Shown in pieces: positions 44,674 through 55,222 of a stretch of DNA of 64,000 bases. Position 1 is the stretch's first letter. The number at the start of each line of letters is the position of its first letter. Source of the DNA: Streptomyces asoensis (GTDB lineage: Bacteria; Actinomycetota; Actinomycetes; Streptomycetales; Streptomycetaceae); assembly GCF_016860545.1 (NCBI RefSeq), contig NZ_BNEB01000003.1, positions 1,922,001-1,986,000 of the forward strand, in the 5' to 3' direction. A model generated the notes under the pieces. It saw nothing but the letters and a program-made list of their open reading frames with translations, made no database searches and was not told the DNA's origin. A program made the translations under genes and the position numbers.

Positions 44674-46245
44674 ATGTCCTTTCCTCTGCTGACAGCGACA
44701 GCGGCGCTCCCGGCGATCGGGGCGGTGGCCACGGCCGCCGTCCCGGCCGCCCGGCGCAACGCCGCCAAAGCGCTGGCCCTGCTGTTCTCCCTGGCCACCC
44801 TCGCCCTGGCGATCGTCGTCCTGGTCCGCTTCGACCCGGACGGCGCCCGCTATCAACTCACCGAGTCCCACGCCTGGATCGCGGACTTCGGCGTCCGCTA
44901 CGAGCTGGGCGTGGACGGCATCGGGGTCGCGCTCGTCGCGCTGACCGCGCTGCTGATCCCGTTCATCATGCTCGCGGGCTGGCACGACGCGGACCCGCTG
45001 GAGACCGGCAGCAGGCGCTGGCGTCCGACCCAGGGCTTCTTCGCCCTGATCCTGGCCGTCGAGGCGATGGTGATCCTCTCCTTCGAGGCGACCGACGTCT
45101 TCCTGTTCTACATCTTCTTCGAAGCCATGCTGATCCCGATGTACTTCCTCATCGGCGGCTTCGGGGACCGGGCCCACGAGCACGGAGAGGTGGCGGCGTC
45201 GACCCAGCGGTCGTACGCGGCCGTGAAGTTCCTCCTGTACAACCTGGTCGGCGGCCTGATCATGCTGGCCGCGGTGATCGGCCTCTACGTGGTCGCCGGG
45301 AACTTCTCCCTCACCGAGATCGCCGAGGCGCGCGCCAACGGCACGCTCGACATGGCGACGAACACCGAACGCTGGCTGTTCCTGGGCTTCTTCTTCGCCT
45401 TCGCGGTGAAGGCGCCCCTGTGGCCGCTGCACACCTGGCTGCCCAACGCCATGGGCGAGGCGACCACCCCGGTCGCCGTGCTCATCACCGCGGTCGTCGA
45501 CAAGGTGGGCACCTTCGCGATGCTCCGGTTCTGCCTCCAGCTGTTCCCGGAGGCGAGCAAGTGGGCGACGCCGTTCATCCTCGTCCTCGCCGTGATCAGC
45601 ATCATCTACGGGGCGCTGCTCGCGGTGGGACAGCGGGACATCAAGCGCCTGGTGGCGTACGCCTCGATCTCGCACTTCGGGTTCATCATCCTGGGCATCT
45701 TCGCGATGACCAGCCAGGGCCAGTCCGGTGCCACGCTCTACATGGTCAACCACGGCATCTCGACCGCGGCGCTGATGCTGGTCGCCGGCTTCCTGATCTC
45801 CCGGCGCGGCTCGCGGCTCATCGCCGACTACGGCGGTGTGCAGAAGGTCGCCCCGGTGCTCGCCGGCACCTTCCTGATCGGCGGCCTGGCCACCCTGTCG
45901 CTGCCCGGTCTCGCACCCTTCGTCAGCGAGTTCCTGGTCCTGGTCGGCACGTTCGCGCGGTACCCGGCGATCGGCATCATCGCCACCTTCGGCATCGTCC
46001 TCGCCGCGCTCTACACCCTCGTGCTCTACCAGCGCACCATGACCGGCCCGGTGAAACCCGAGGTCTCGGCGATGCCCGACCTGCGCCCCCGTGAGCTCCT
46101 GGTCGTCGCCCCGCTGATCGTGCTGCTGATCTTCCTGGGCGTCTATCCGAAGCCCGTCACGAACATCGTCGATCCGGCGGTCCAGCAGACCCTGTCCGAC
46201 GTACACAAGAAGGACCCCCAGCCCGAGGTGGAGGCGGCCAAGTGA
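44674..46245 (+). CDS. nuoM: NADH-quinone oxidoreductase subunit M
   Basis: A 523-residue antiporter-like subunit. FYIFFEAMLIPMYFLIGGFG and KAPLWPLHTWLPNAMGEATTPVAVLI carry the conserved Glu and Lys of the proton path, and GQRDIKRLVAYASISHFGFI the second lysine. ATG 44674 follows nuoL after five bases, and the stop overlaps nuoN (GTGA). Confidence 0.95.
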   Translation: MSFPLLTATAALPAIGAVATAAVPAARRNAAKALALLFSLATLALAIVVLVRFDPDGARYQLTESHAWIADFGVRYELGVDGIGVALVALTALLIPFIMLAGWHDADPLETGSRRWRPTQGFFALILAVEAMVILSFEATDVFLFYIFFEAMLIPMYFLIGGFGDRAHEHGEVAASTQRSYAAVKFLLYNLVGGLIMLAAVIGLYVVAGNFSLTEIAEARANGTLDMATNTERWLFLGFFFAFAVKAPLWPLHTWLPNAMGEATTPVAVLITAVVDKVGTFAMLRFCLQLFPEASKWATPFILVLAVISIIYGALLAVGQRDIKRLVAYASISHFGFIILGIFAMTSQGQSGATLYMVNHGISTAALMLVAGFLISRRGSRLIADYGGVQKVAPVLAGTFLIGGLATLSLPGLAPFVSEFLVLVGTFARYPAIGIIATFGIVLAALYTLVLYQRTMTGPVKPEVSAMPDLRPRELLVVAPLIVLLIFLGVYPKPVTNIVDPAVQQTLSDVHKKDPQPEVEAAK

Positions 46246-47891
46246 GCGCATCAGCCGTCCACAGCCTGTGGACAACCGCGGCCGACCCGATCTCGAAGAT
46301 CGACACGCCGAAGATCGAATACGGGCAGCTCTCGCCCACCCTGATCGTCGTGGGCGCGGCGATCATCGGGGTACTGGTCGAGGCGTTCGTGCCGCGCAGA
46401 CACCGCTACTACGCCCAGTTGTTCGTGTCCGTCGTCGCGCTGGTCGCCGCGTTCGCCGCCGTGGTCGCGCTCGCGGAGGGCGGCTACGGCACCACGAAGG
46501 CGCGCATCGCGGCCATGGGCGCGATCGCCGTCGACGGACCGGCCCTCTTCCTCCAGGGCACGATCCTGCTGGCCGCCCTGGTGGGCCTGTTCACCTTCGC
46601 CGAACGGCGCCTCGACCCCGAGGCGCACGGCAACCGGGTCGACTCCTTCGCCGCCCAGGCGGCCTCCGTGCCCGGCAGCGAGAGCGAACAGGCCGCGGTC
46701 AAGGCCGGGTTCACGACCACCGAGGTCTTCCCGCTGCTGCTGTTCGCCGTCGCGGGCATGCTGGTCTTCCCGTCGGCCAACGACCTGCTGACCCTCTTCA
46801 TCGCCCTGGAAGTCTTCTCGCTGCCCCTGTACCTCCTGTGCGCCCTGGCCCGCCGCAAGCGGCTCATGTCGCAGGAGGCCGCGGTCAAGTACTTCCTCCT
46901 CGGCGCGTTCGCCTCCGCGTTCACCCTCTTCGGCATCGCCCTGCTGTACGGGTACGCGGGCTCGGTGTCGTACGGCACGATCGCGCAGGTCGTCGACGGC
47001 ACCGTGCAGAACGTGAACCCGGCCCTCGCCGACACCATGGGCAACGACGCGCTGCTGCTCGTCGGCGCCGCGATGATCGTCATGGGGCTGCTGTTCAAGG
47101 TGGGCGCGGTGCCCTTCCACATGTGGACACCCGACGTGTACCAGGGCGCGCCCACCCCGGTGACCGGCTTCATGGCCGCGGCGACCAAGGTGGCCGCCTT
47201 CGGCGCGCTGCTGCGCCTGCTGTACGTCGTCCTGCCGGGGCTGCGCTGGGACTGGCGGCCGGTCATGTGGGGCGTGGCCGTGATCACGATGCTGGGCGGT
47301 GCGATCGTCGCGATCACCCAGACCGACATCAAGCGGCTCCTGGCGTACTCGTCCATCGCGCACGCCGGATTCATCCTCGCGGGTGTGATCGCCACCACCG
47401 AGGACGGGGTCTCCTCGGTGCTCTTCTACCTGGCCGCGTACTCGTTCGTGACGATCGGCGCCTTCGCCGTGGTCACCCTCGTGCGCGACGCGGGTGGCGA
47501 GGCGACCCACCTGTCCAAGTGGGCCGGGCTCGGGCGCAGGTCACCCCTGGTGGCGGCCGTCTTCGCGGTCTTCCTGCTGGCCTTCGCCGGCATCCCGCTG
47601 ACCTCCGGCTTCGCCGGGAAGTTCGCCGTCTTCAAGGCGGCGGCCGAGGGCGGCGCGGCCCCCCTGGTCGTGGTGGGTGTGATCTCGTCGGCGATCGCCG
47701 CGTTCTTCTACATCCGGGTGATCGTGCTCATGTTCTTCAGCGAACCGCGGCCCGACGGTCCGACCGTCGCCGTTCCGTCGCCGCTGACCATGGCGGCGAT
47801 CGGGGTGGGCGTGGCGGTCACGCTGGTGCTCGGCGTGGCGCCGCAGTACTTCCTGGACCTGGCGAACCAGGCGGGAGTGTTCGTGCGCTGA
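46242..47891 (+). CDS. nuoN: NADH-quinone oxidoreductase subunit N
   Basis: A 549-residue antiporter-like subunit. LFIALEVFSLPLYLLCALARRKRLMSQEAAVKYFLLG and FKVGAVPFHMWTPDVYQGAPTPVTGFM are the conserved ND2 segments, and TQTDIKRLLAYSSIAHAGFI holds the key Lys. The GTG start overlaps nuoM. A GTCCACAG-C-CTGTGGAC inverted repeat lies in the first codons (46257-46273), containing a DnaA-box match. The operon ends here with the hairpin at 47925. Confidence 0.95.
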   Translation: MSASAVHSLWTTAADPISKIDTPKIEYGQLSPTLIVVGAAIIGVLVEAFVPRRHRYYAQLFVSVVALVAAFAAVVALAEGGYGTTKARIAAMGAIAVDGPALFLQGTILLAALVGLFTFAERRLDPEAHGNRVDSFAAQAASVPGSESEQAAVKAGFTTTEVFPLLLFAVAGMLVFPSANDLLTLFIALEVFSLPLYLLCALARRKRLMSQEAAVKYFLLGAFASAFTLFGIALLYGYAGSVSYGTIAQVVDGTVQNVNPALADTMGNDALLLVGAAMIVMGLLFKVGAVPFHMWTPDVYQGAPTPVTGFMAAATKVAAFGALLRLLYVVLPGLRWDWRPVMWGVAVITMLGGAIVAITQTDIKRLLAYSSIAHAGFILAGVIATTEDGVSSVLFYLAAYSFVTIGAFAVVTLVRDAGGEATHLSKWAGLGRRSPLVAAVFAVFLLAFAGIPLTSGFAGKFAVFKAAAEGGAAPLVVVGVISSAIAAFFYIRVIVLMFFSEPRPDGPTVAVPSPLTMAAIGVGVAVTLVLGVAPQYFLDLANQAGVFVR

Positions 47892-47924
47892 CCGCGGCGC
47901 CGCCGGCCGGCGGCCTGCGCGTAC

Positions 47925-47961
47925 GGTGGGCCCGGTTCCCCGAGGGGGAGCCGGGCCCACC
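47925..47961 (+). terminator. Terminator of the nuo operon
   Basis: GGTGGGCCCGG pairs exactly with CCGGGCCCACC, and the inner TCCCC/GGGGA bases extend the stem. It begins 34 bases after the nuoN stop codon and separates nuo from recQ. Confidence 0.85.
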
Positions 47962-48109
47962 GGCGTGTCCACCGGCACACGCGGTGCGATCCGCGTCAGG
48001 GCGGGCACACGGAGTCACCGGAAAGAGCCTGTGGACAACTCCGGCGCTGTCGGTCCCGACCCCTATCGTGGAAGCAGTGGTCGAGGGACGACGTACGGGG
48101 GACCAGTCG

Positions 48110-50209
<2,100 letters not shown>

Positions 50210-50503
50210 AGGACTGGATGTAGGGGCAGGGGAAGCGGACCGGCGGCTCGGCGCCCGGTCGTCCGGACGGTCCCCGGACCGTCCGGCCGGGAGGACCGGG
50301 AGGACCGGGAGGACCGGGACGGCCAAGACGGCCAGGACTGCCAGGACGGCCGGGAGGGCCGGTACGGCCGGGGCCGGGACGGCGGGGAGGACCGGGAGGA
50401 CCGGACGGCCAGGACTGCCGGGACGGTCGGGAGGGCCGGGGCGGAGATCGGAGGTCGGATCAGCCGGTCCGGTGCCGAGGGCCGGATGAGCTTGTCCGGT
50501 GGG
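50210..50503. repeat. G-rich repeats after recQ
   Basis: No gene. GAGGACCGG occurs three times in tandem (50291-50317) and again near 50386-50404. A 36-base segment at 50327-50362 recurs at 50404-50439 with two mismatches. The strand asymmetry (G on the + strand) is strong. Confidence 0.75.
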
Positions 50504-53503
50504 TCACAGGGCGCGGGTGGCGTAGGCCCTGACGTCCGCGTCGGAGTCGGTCGTCGCCGTGGCGAGGGCCGCGCGGGCGGCCTGCGAGCCGCGGTGCCGG
50601 GTGAGCGCCAGGACGGCGGCCTTGCGGACGTCGGCGTTCGGGTCGGCGAGGGCCTTGGCGAGGACCGGGACCGCCGTGTCCGAGCGGGCCACGGACAGCG
50701 CGGTGGCCGCACCGGCGCGGACCTGCCAGGCCGGGTCGGCCAGGGCTGCCACGGCCCGCTCGGCGAACGGAGCCGGGCAGCCGGTGGTGCCCAGCGCACC
50801 GTAGGCGGCCGCCCGCACCAGGGCGTCGGGGTCGTCGACCAGCCCGGCGAGAGCCGCGTGGACGGCGTCCGGCTCGACGGCGGCGCCTGCCCCGACCGAG
50901 GACTCGACCGGGGAGCCTGTCCCGGAGCCGGAGCCGGAGCCGGAACCCGTGTCCCCGGGGGAGCCGGAGCCGGACGGGGGCGGCTCGCTCAGGCGGCCCG
51001 CGGCCACCGTGGCCAGCGACCTGGCGATGCTGACGCGGACCTCGCGGGACGGGTCGGCGCTCGCCGCCCGGGCCAGTTCCTCGGCTGCGTCGACGGACAC
51101 CAGGGCGCGGACGGCCTCGATCCGCACGGCGATGTCGGCGTCTTTGAGGGAGCCCGCGAACAGGGCGGCGTCGCCGAGGCGCAGGGCCCGCAGCACGTCC
51201 AGCGCCGCGGCCCGGACGACGGGGTCGGACTCGGCGAGGGCGGCGGCCAGAGCGTCGCGCAGGGCGGGTTCCGGCGGCAGCGTCTCGACGAGCTCCCGCA
51301 GCGAGGCCGCCGCCGCGGCCCGTACCTCCGGGGCGGGGTCGCGCAGCGAACCGGCGAGGGCGGCCCCGGTGCCCGGCGGCACGGTCTCGGTGAGGACGGC
51401 GACGGCCTCGCGCCGGACGGCGGGCACGGGGTCGGTCAAGTAGGGCACGAGAGAGGTGAGTTCGGGCTCCTCCTCGGCGAGCGCGACGAGTTCGAGGAGA
51501 CGGGTGGAGGAGCGGTGCGAGGACTCCAGGCCGGGCGCTGCCCCGGCGTCGGGAACGGCACCGGCGTCAGTGTCGGCAACAGCCCCGGCACCGGACTCGG
51601 CTGCGGCGTCAACCCCGGCCCCCGGCCCGCTCGTGGAGGCCGCCGGCGTCGGGACTCCGGCCACGCCGGAGGCGGCCGCCGGCGACGGCACTCCGGCTCC
51701 CGCGGCGACGGGCGCCACATCCCGTGAGCCGGCCGTGGCGACCTGCTCGGGGTGGACCTCGCCCAGCTGCCGGGAGGGGCCGCCGACGGGCGTGAACCCG
51801 TCGACCGGAACCAGGTAGGGAGCCACCGGACGGGCCGTGAACTCCATCGCACCGGAAGGGGACTTGTGCAGATCGAGGTGGTGGAACCACGAGGCGTCGT
51901 CGCGCAGCGGGTGGTCGAGGCGCTCGTGGTAGAGGCCCCAGCGGGACTCCGTCCGGGCCAGGGAGGCGCGCGCGGCCATCTCCGCGCAGTCGCGGATGAA
52001 GCCGACCTCGGCGCAGCGCATCAGCTCGTGCGGGGTACGGGCGCCCATCCCGGCGATGTCGTCGCGCATCCGCTCGAAGGACTCCAGGGCCAGCGAGAGC
52101 CGCGCGCCCGACTTGGGAGGGGCCACGTAGTCGTTCACGAAGCGGCGCAGCTTGTACTCGACCTGCGGCTGCGGCGGTCCCTGCGGGTTGCGCAGCGGGC
52201 GGTAGATCAGCTCGTGCGCCTCGCGCAGCTGGTCGGCGGGCAGCTCACCGTCGTACGCCGTGTACCGGGCGGCGTCCGCGCCCGCCAGGTCGCCGAAGAC
52301 GAACGCGCCGATCATGTAGTTGTGCGGGACGCAGGCCAGGTCGCCGGCGGCGTACAGGCGGGGGACGGTCGTCCGGGCGTGGTCGTCCACCCGTACCCCC
52401 GAGGCGGAGTGGCCTCCGCACAGGCCGATCTCCGAAATGTGCATCTCGATGTCGTGGGTGCGGTAGTCGTGGCCGCGGCCCGCGTGGAAGGTGCCCCGGG
52501 TCGGGCGTTCGGTGGAGTGCAGGATCGACTCCAGGGCCGACACCGACTCCTCGGGGAGGTGGCTCAGCTTCAGGTACACCGGGCCCCGGTCGCTGGCGAC
52601 CTCCGCGGCGAACTCGGCCATCATCTGGCCCGACCAGTAGTCGGAGTCGACGAAGCGTTCGCCGTGCCGGTTGACCTGGTAGCCGCCGAACGGATTGGCG
52701 ACGTAGGCGCAGGCGGGACCGTTGTAGTCCTTGATCAGCGGGTTGATCTGGAAGCACTCGATACCGGTCAGCTCGGCGCCCGCGTGGTAGGCCATGGCGT
52801 AGCCGTCGCCCGCGTTGGTCGGGTTCTCGTACGTGCCGTAGAGGTAGCCGGAGGCGGGCAGGCCGAGGCGGCCGCAGGCCCCGGTCGCGAGGACGACCCC
52901 GCCCGCGCGGACGGTGACGAACCGCCCGGTGCGGGTGTGGAAGCCGACCGCGCCGATGGCCCGCCCGTCCTCGGGGGAGGTCAGCACGCGCACCGGCATC
53001 ACCCGGTTCTCGATCCGGATCCGCTCCCGCATCTCGCGCCGCCGCAGCTGCCGGTACAGGACCTTCTTGACGTCCTTGCCCTCCGGCATGGGCAGCACGT
53101 AGGAGCCGGAGCGGTGGACCTGGCGGACCGCGTAGTCGCCGTGCTCGTCCTTCTCGAACTTCACGCCGTACGACTCCAGGCGCTGCACCATCGCGAAGCC
53201 GCGGGTGGCGGTCCGGCGCACGGTGGACTGGTCGACGATGCCGTCGTTGGCGCGGGTGATCTCGGCGACGTAGTCGTCGGGCTCGGCGCGGCCCGGGACG
53301 ACCGCGTTGTTGACGCCGTCCATGCCCATGGCGAGCGCCCCGGAGTGGCGCACGTGCGCCTTCTCCAGGAGCAGGACCGCCGCGCCGCGCTCGGCGGCGG
53401 TGAGGGCGGCCATGGTGCCGGCGGTGCCCCCGCCGATCACGAGGACGTCGCAGGTCAGCTCGTCGGCGTCGCCGAGCGCGGGGATCTCCAGCAGGGTGTC
53501 CAC
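50504..53503 (-). CDS. AprA/FrdA-type flavoprotein fused to HEAT repeats
   Basis: A 999-residue protein with two parts. Residues 1-590 are a fumarate reductase/adenylylsulfate reductase-like flavoprotein: DVLVIGGGTAGTMAAL binds FAD, then HSGALAMGMDGVNN, GGVVLATGACGRLGLPASGYLYGTYENPTNAGDGYAMAYHAGAEL-type blocks and LYAAGDLACVPHNYMIGAFVFGD at the second FAD motif. A Gly/Ala/Pro-rich linker spans about 595-665. Residues 668-999 are HEAT-like repeats (LVPYLTDPVPAVRREAVAVL, then DPAPEVRAAAAASL and more), interrupted by a Ser/Gly-rich insert near 850. The start is GTG 53503. It is last in an operon with an ABC transporter and a ferredoxin. The substrate is unknown. Confidence 0.85.
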   Translation of the reverse strand: MDTLLEIPALGDADELTCDVLVIGGGTAGTMAALTAAERGAAVLLLEKAHVRHSGALAMGMDGVNNAVVPGRAEPDDYVAEITRANDGIVDQSTVRRTATRGFAMVQRLESYGVKFEKDEHGDYAVRQVHRSGSYVLPMPEGKDVKKVLYRQLRRREMRERIRIENRVMPVRVLTSPEDGRAIGAVGFHTRTGRFVTVRAGGVVLATGACGRLGLPASGYLYGTYENPTNAGDGYAMAYHAGAELTGIECFQINPLIKDYNGPACAYVANPFGGYQVNRHGERFVDSDYWSGQMMAEFAAEVASDRGPVYLKLSHLPEESVSALESILHSTERPTRGTFHAGRGHDYRTHDIEMHISEIGLCGGHSASGVRVDDHARTTVPRLYAAGDLACVPHNYMIGAFVFGDLAGADAARYTAYDGELPADQLREAHELIYRPLRNPQGPPQPQVEYKLRRFVNDYVAPPKSGARLSLALESFERMRDDIAGMGARTPHELMRCAEVGFIRDCAEMAARASLARTESRWGLYHERLDHPLRDDASWFHHLDLHKSPSGAMEFTARPVAPYLVPVDGFTPVGGPSRQLGEVHPEQVATAGSRDVAPVAAGAGVPSPAAASGVAGVPTPAASTSGPGAGVDAAAESGAGAVADTDAGAVPDAGAAPGLESSHRSSTRLLELVALAEEEPELTSLVPYLTDPVPAVRREAVAVLTETVPPGTGAALAGSLRDPAPEVRAAAAASLRELVETLPPEPALRDALAAALAESDPVVRAAALDVLRALRLGDAALFAGSLKDADIAVRIEAVRALVSVDAAEELARAASADPSREVRVSIARSLATVAAGRLSEPPPSGSGSPGDTGSGSGSGSGTGSPVESSVGAGAAVEPDAVHAALAGLVDDPDALVRAAAYGALGTTGCPAPFAERAVAALADPAWQVRAGAATALSVARSDTAVPVLAKALADPNADVRKAAVLALTRHRGSQAARAALATATTDSDADVRAYATRAL

Positions 53504-53514
53504 CGGGGTGCCTT

Positions 53515-54360
53515 TCAGATGCTCAGTGAGGTCAGGACGTCGCGCCGCAGGGCCATCCGCGCGGGGTCGTCGTGGGCGGCCCGGTCGCGCGGGCGCGGCA
53601 CGTCCCGTACGGAGAGGAGGCGGCCCGTGCCGAGGAGGGCCACGCGGTCGCCGAGGAACAGGGCCTCGTCCACGTCGTGGGTGACGAAGACGACGGTGGC
53701 GCCCGTGCCGTGCAGCACCTCGACCAGCAGGTCCTGCATGCCGGCCCGGGTCTGGGCGTCGAGGGCGCCGAAGGGTTCGTCCATGAGGACGGCGCGCGCA
53801 CCGGCGGCGAGGGCCCGGGCCAGTTGGGCCCGCTGGCGCTGGCCTCCGGAGACGCGGTGCGGCAACTGCCGGGCACGGTCGGCGAGTCCGACCCGCTCCA
53901 GCCAGGCCCCGGCCTGTTTCCTGCGCTCCGCGCGCCGGGCGCCCTGGATGGCGAGGGGCAGTTCTACGTTGGACAGCAGGGTGCGCCAGGGGAGGAGGGC
54001 GTCCTCCTGGAAGACCAGCGCGCGGTCCGCCGCCGGTCCGCCGATCGGACGGCCGTCCTGCTCGGCGGCACCGGCGAGCACGGGCAGCAGCCCGGCCAGG
54101 GTGCGCAGCAGCGTCGACTTGCCGCAGCCCGAGGGCCCCACGACGGTCAGGATCTCGCCCGGGGCCACGTCGAGGTCCACCTCGGCCAGGGCGGCGGCGT
54201 CGGGGCGGCCGAGGGTGGCGGCGCGCAGGGTGAGCCGGGTGCCACGTGCGGCCGTGCCGGTGCCGGTGCTCGTGCCCGTACCGGCGGCGGGCGTGGTGCC
54301 GGTGCCGGTGTCCGCGGTCGTCGTGCGGGTGGTCCCGCGGGTCTCAGACGAGGTGCTCAT
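53515..54360 (-). CDS. ABC transporter ATP-binding protein (SsuB/TauB-like)
   Basis: A 281-residue ATPase of the nitrate/sulfonate/taurine uptake type. Walker A is GPSGCGKST near 74, the Q-loop VFQEDALLPWRT, signature VSGGQRQRAQLARAL, Walker B AVLMDEPFGALD and H-loop VTHDVDEAL. An odd N-terminal 42 residues are a low-complexity run of Thr and Gly (TGTGTTPAAGTGTSTGTGT). ATG 54360 overlaps the permease gene by 17 bases, and the flavoprotein gene follows 11 bases later. Confidence 0.92.
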   Translation of the reverse strand: MSTSSETRGTTRTTTADTGTGTTPAAGTGTSTGTGTAARGTRLTLRAATLGRPDAAALAEVDLDVAPGEILTVVGPSGCGKSTLLRTLAGLLPVLAGAAEQDGRPIGGPAADRALVFQEDALLPWRTLLSNVELPLAIQGARRAERRKQAGAWLERVGLADRARQLPHRVSGGQRQRAQLARALAAGARAVLMDEPFGALDAQTRAGMQDLLVEVLHGTGATVVFVTHDVDEALFLGDRVALLGTGRLLSVRDVPRPRDRAAHDDPARMALRRDVLTSLSI

Positions 54361-55222
54361 CGCGGGCCTCCCCGGAGTCGTGGCCGGTGGGGACGGCGGG
54401 GACCGCCGGTGCCGGGGCGGCCGGCCGGGCGCTCACCGGCCGGGTCCGGCCCGCCGGGACGTACGACGTGCGGGGCAGCCAGCGGGTGAGACGGCGGCCG
54501 AGGAGCTCCACGGCGGTGGACGTGGCCCAGCCGAGCACGCCGATCGTGACCATGCCGACGAAGACCCCCGGGTAGTCGACGACCGTGTAGTCCTGCCAGG
54601 TGCGGTAACCGACGCCGTACTGGCCGGAGATCATCTCGGCGGAGATCACACAGATCCACGACACCCCGATGCCGACCGACAGACCGCTGAAGATGCCCGG
54701 CAGGGCCCCGGGAAGCACCACCGAGCCGAGGACGCGCCACCGGCCGCCGCCCATGGTGCGCACCGCCTCCTCCCACCCCGGGCTCAGCGCGCGCACCGCG
54801 TGCCGGGTGGAGACCGTCACCGGGAAGAAGGCGGCGGTGAAGGTGATGAAGACGATGCCCTGCTCGTTGGAGGGGAAGAGCAGGATCGCGACGGGCACCA
54901 GGGCGATCGCGGGGATCGGGCGGACGACTTCGAGGACCGGTCCGAGCAGGTCCTCGGCCAGGCGCGAGCGCGCCACGAGCACACCGGTGGCCACACCCAG
55001 CACGGCGGCCAGGAGGAATCCGGTGACGATACGGGTGAGGCTGTCGGTGAGGTCCGTCCAGTAGTCGTCGCCCGCCAGCCGGTCGGCGAACGCGCGGGCC
55101 ACGTCGGCGACCGTGGGGAACTGCGAGAAACGCAGCCACAGGTCGACGTCCAGGCCGGTCAGCAGCTGCCACAGGCCGAGGGCCGCCGCCACCGAGGCCA
55201 CCCGCAGCGCGTACCGGGTCAC
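54344..55222 (-). CDS. ABC transporter permease (SsuC-like)
   Basis: A 292-residue permease with about six helices. The EAA loop that docks the ATPase is EEAVRTMGGGRWRVLGSVVLPGALPGIFSGL, typical of the SsuC/TauC branch. The C terminus is an Ala/Pro-rich tail. GTG 55222 overlaps the stop of the binding-protein gene (GTGA). Confidence 0.92.
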   Translation of the reverse strand: MTRYALRVASVAAALGLWQLLTGLDVDLWLRFSQFPTVADVARAFADRLAGDDYWTDLTDSLTRIVTGFLLAAVLGVATGVLVARSRLAEDLLGPVLEVVRPIPAIALVPVAILLFPSNEQGIVFITFTAAFFPVTVSTRHAVRALSPGWEEAVRTMGGGRWRVLGSVVLPGALPGIFSGLSVGIGVSWICVISAEMISGQYGVGYRTWQDYTVVDYPGVFVGMVTIGVLGWATSTAVELLGRRLTRWLPRTSYVPAGRTRPVSARPAAPAPAVPAVPTGHDSGEARDEHLV

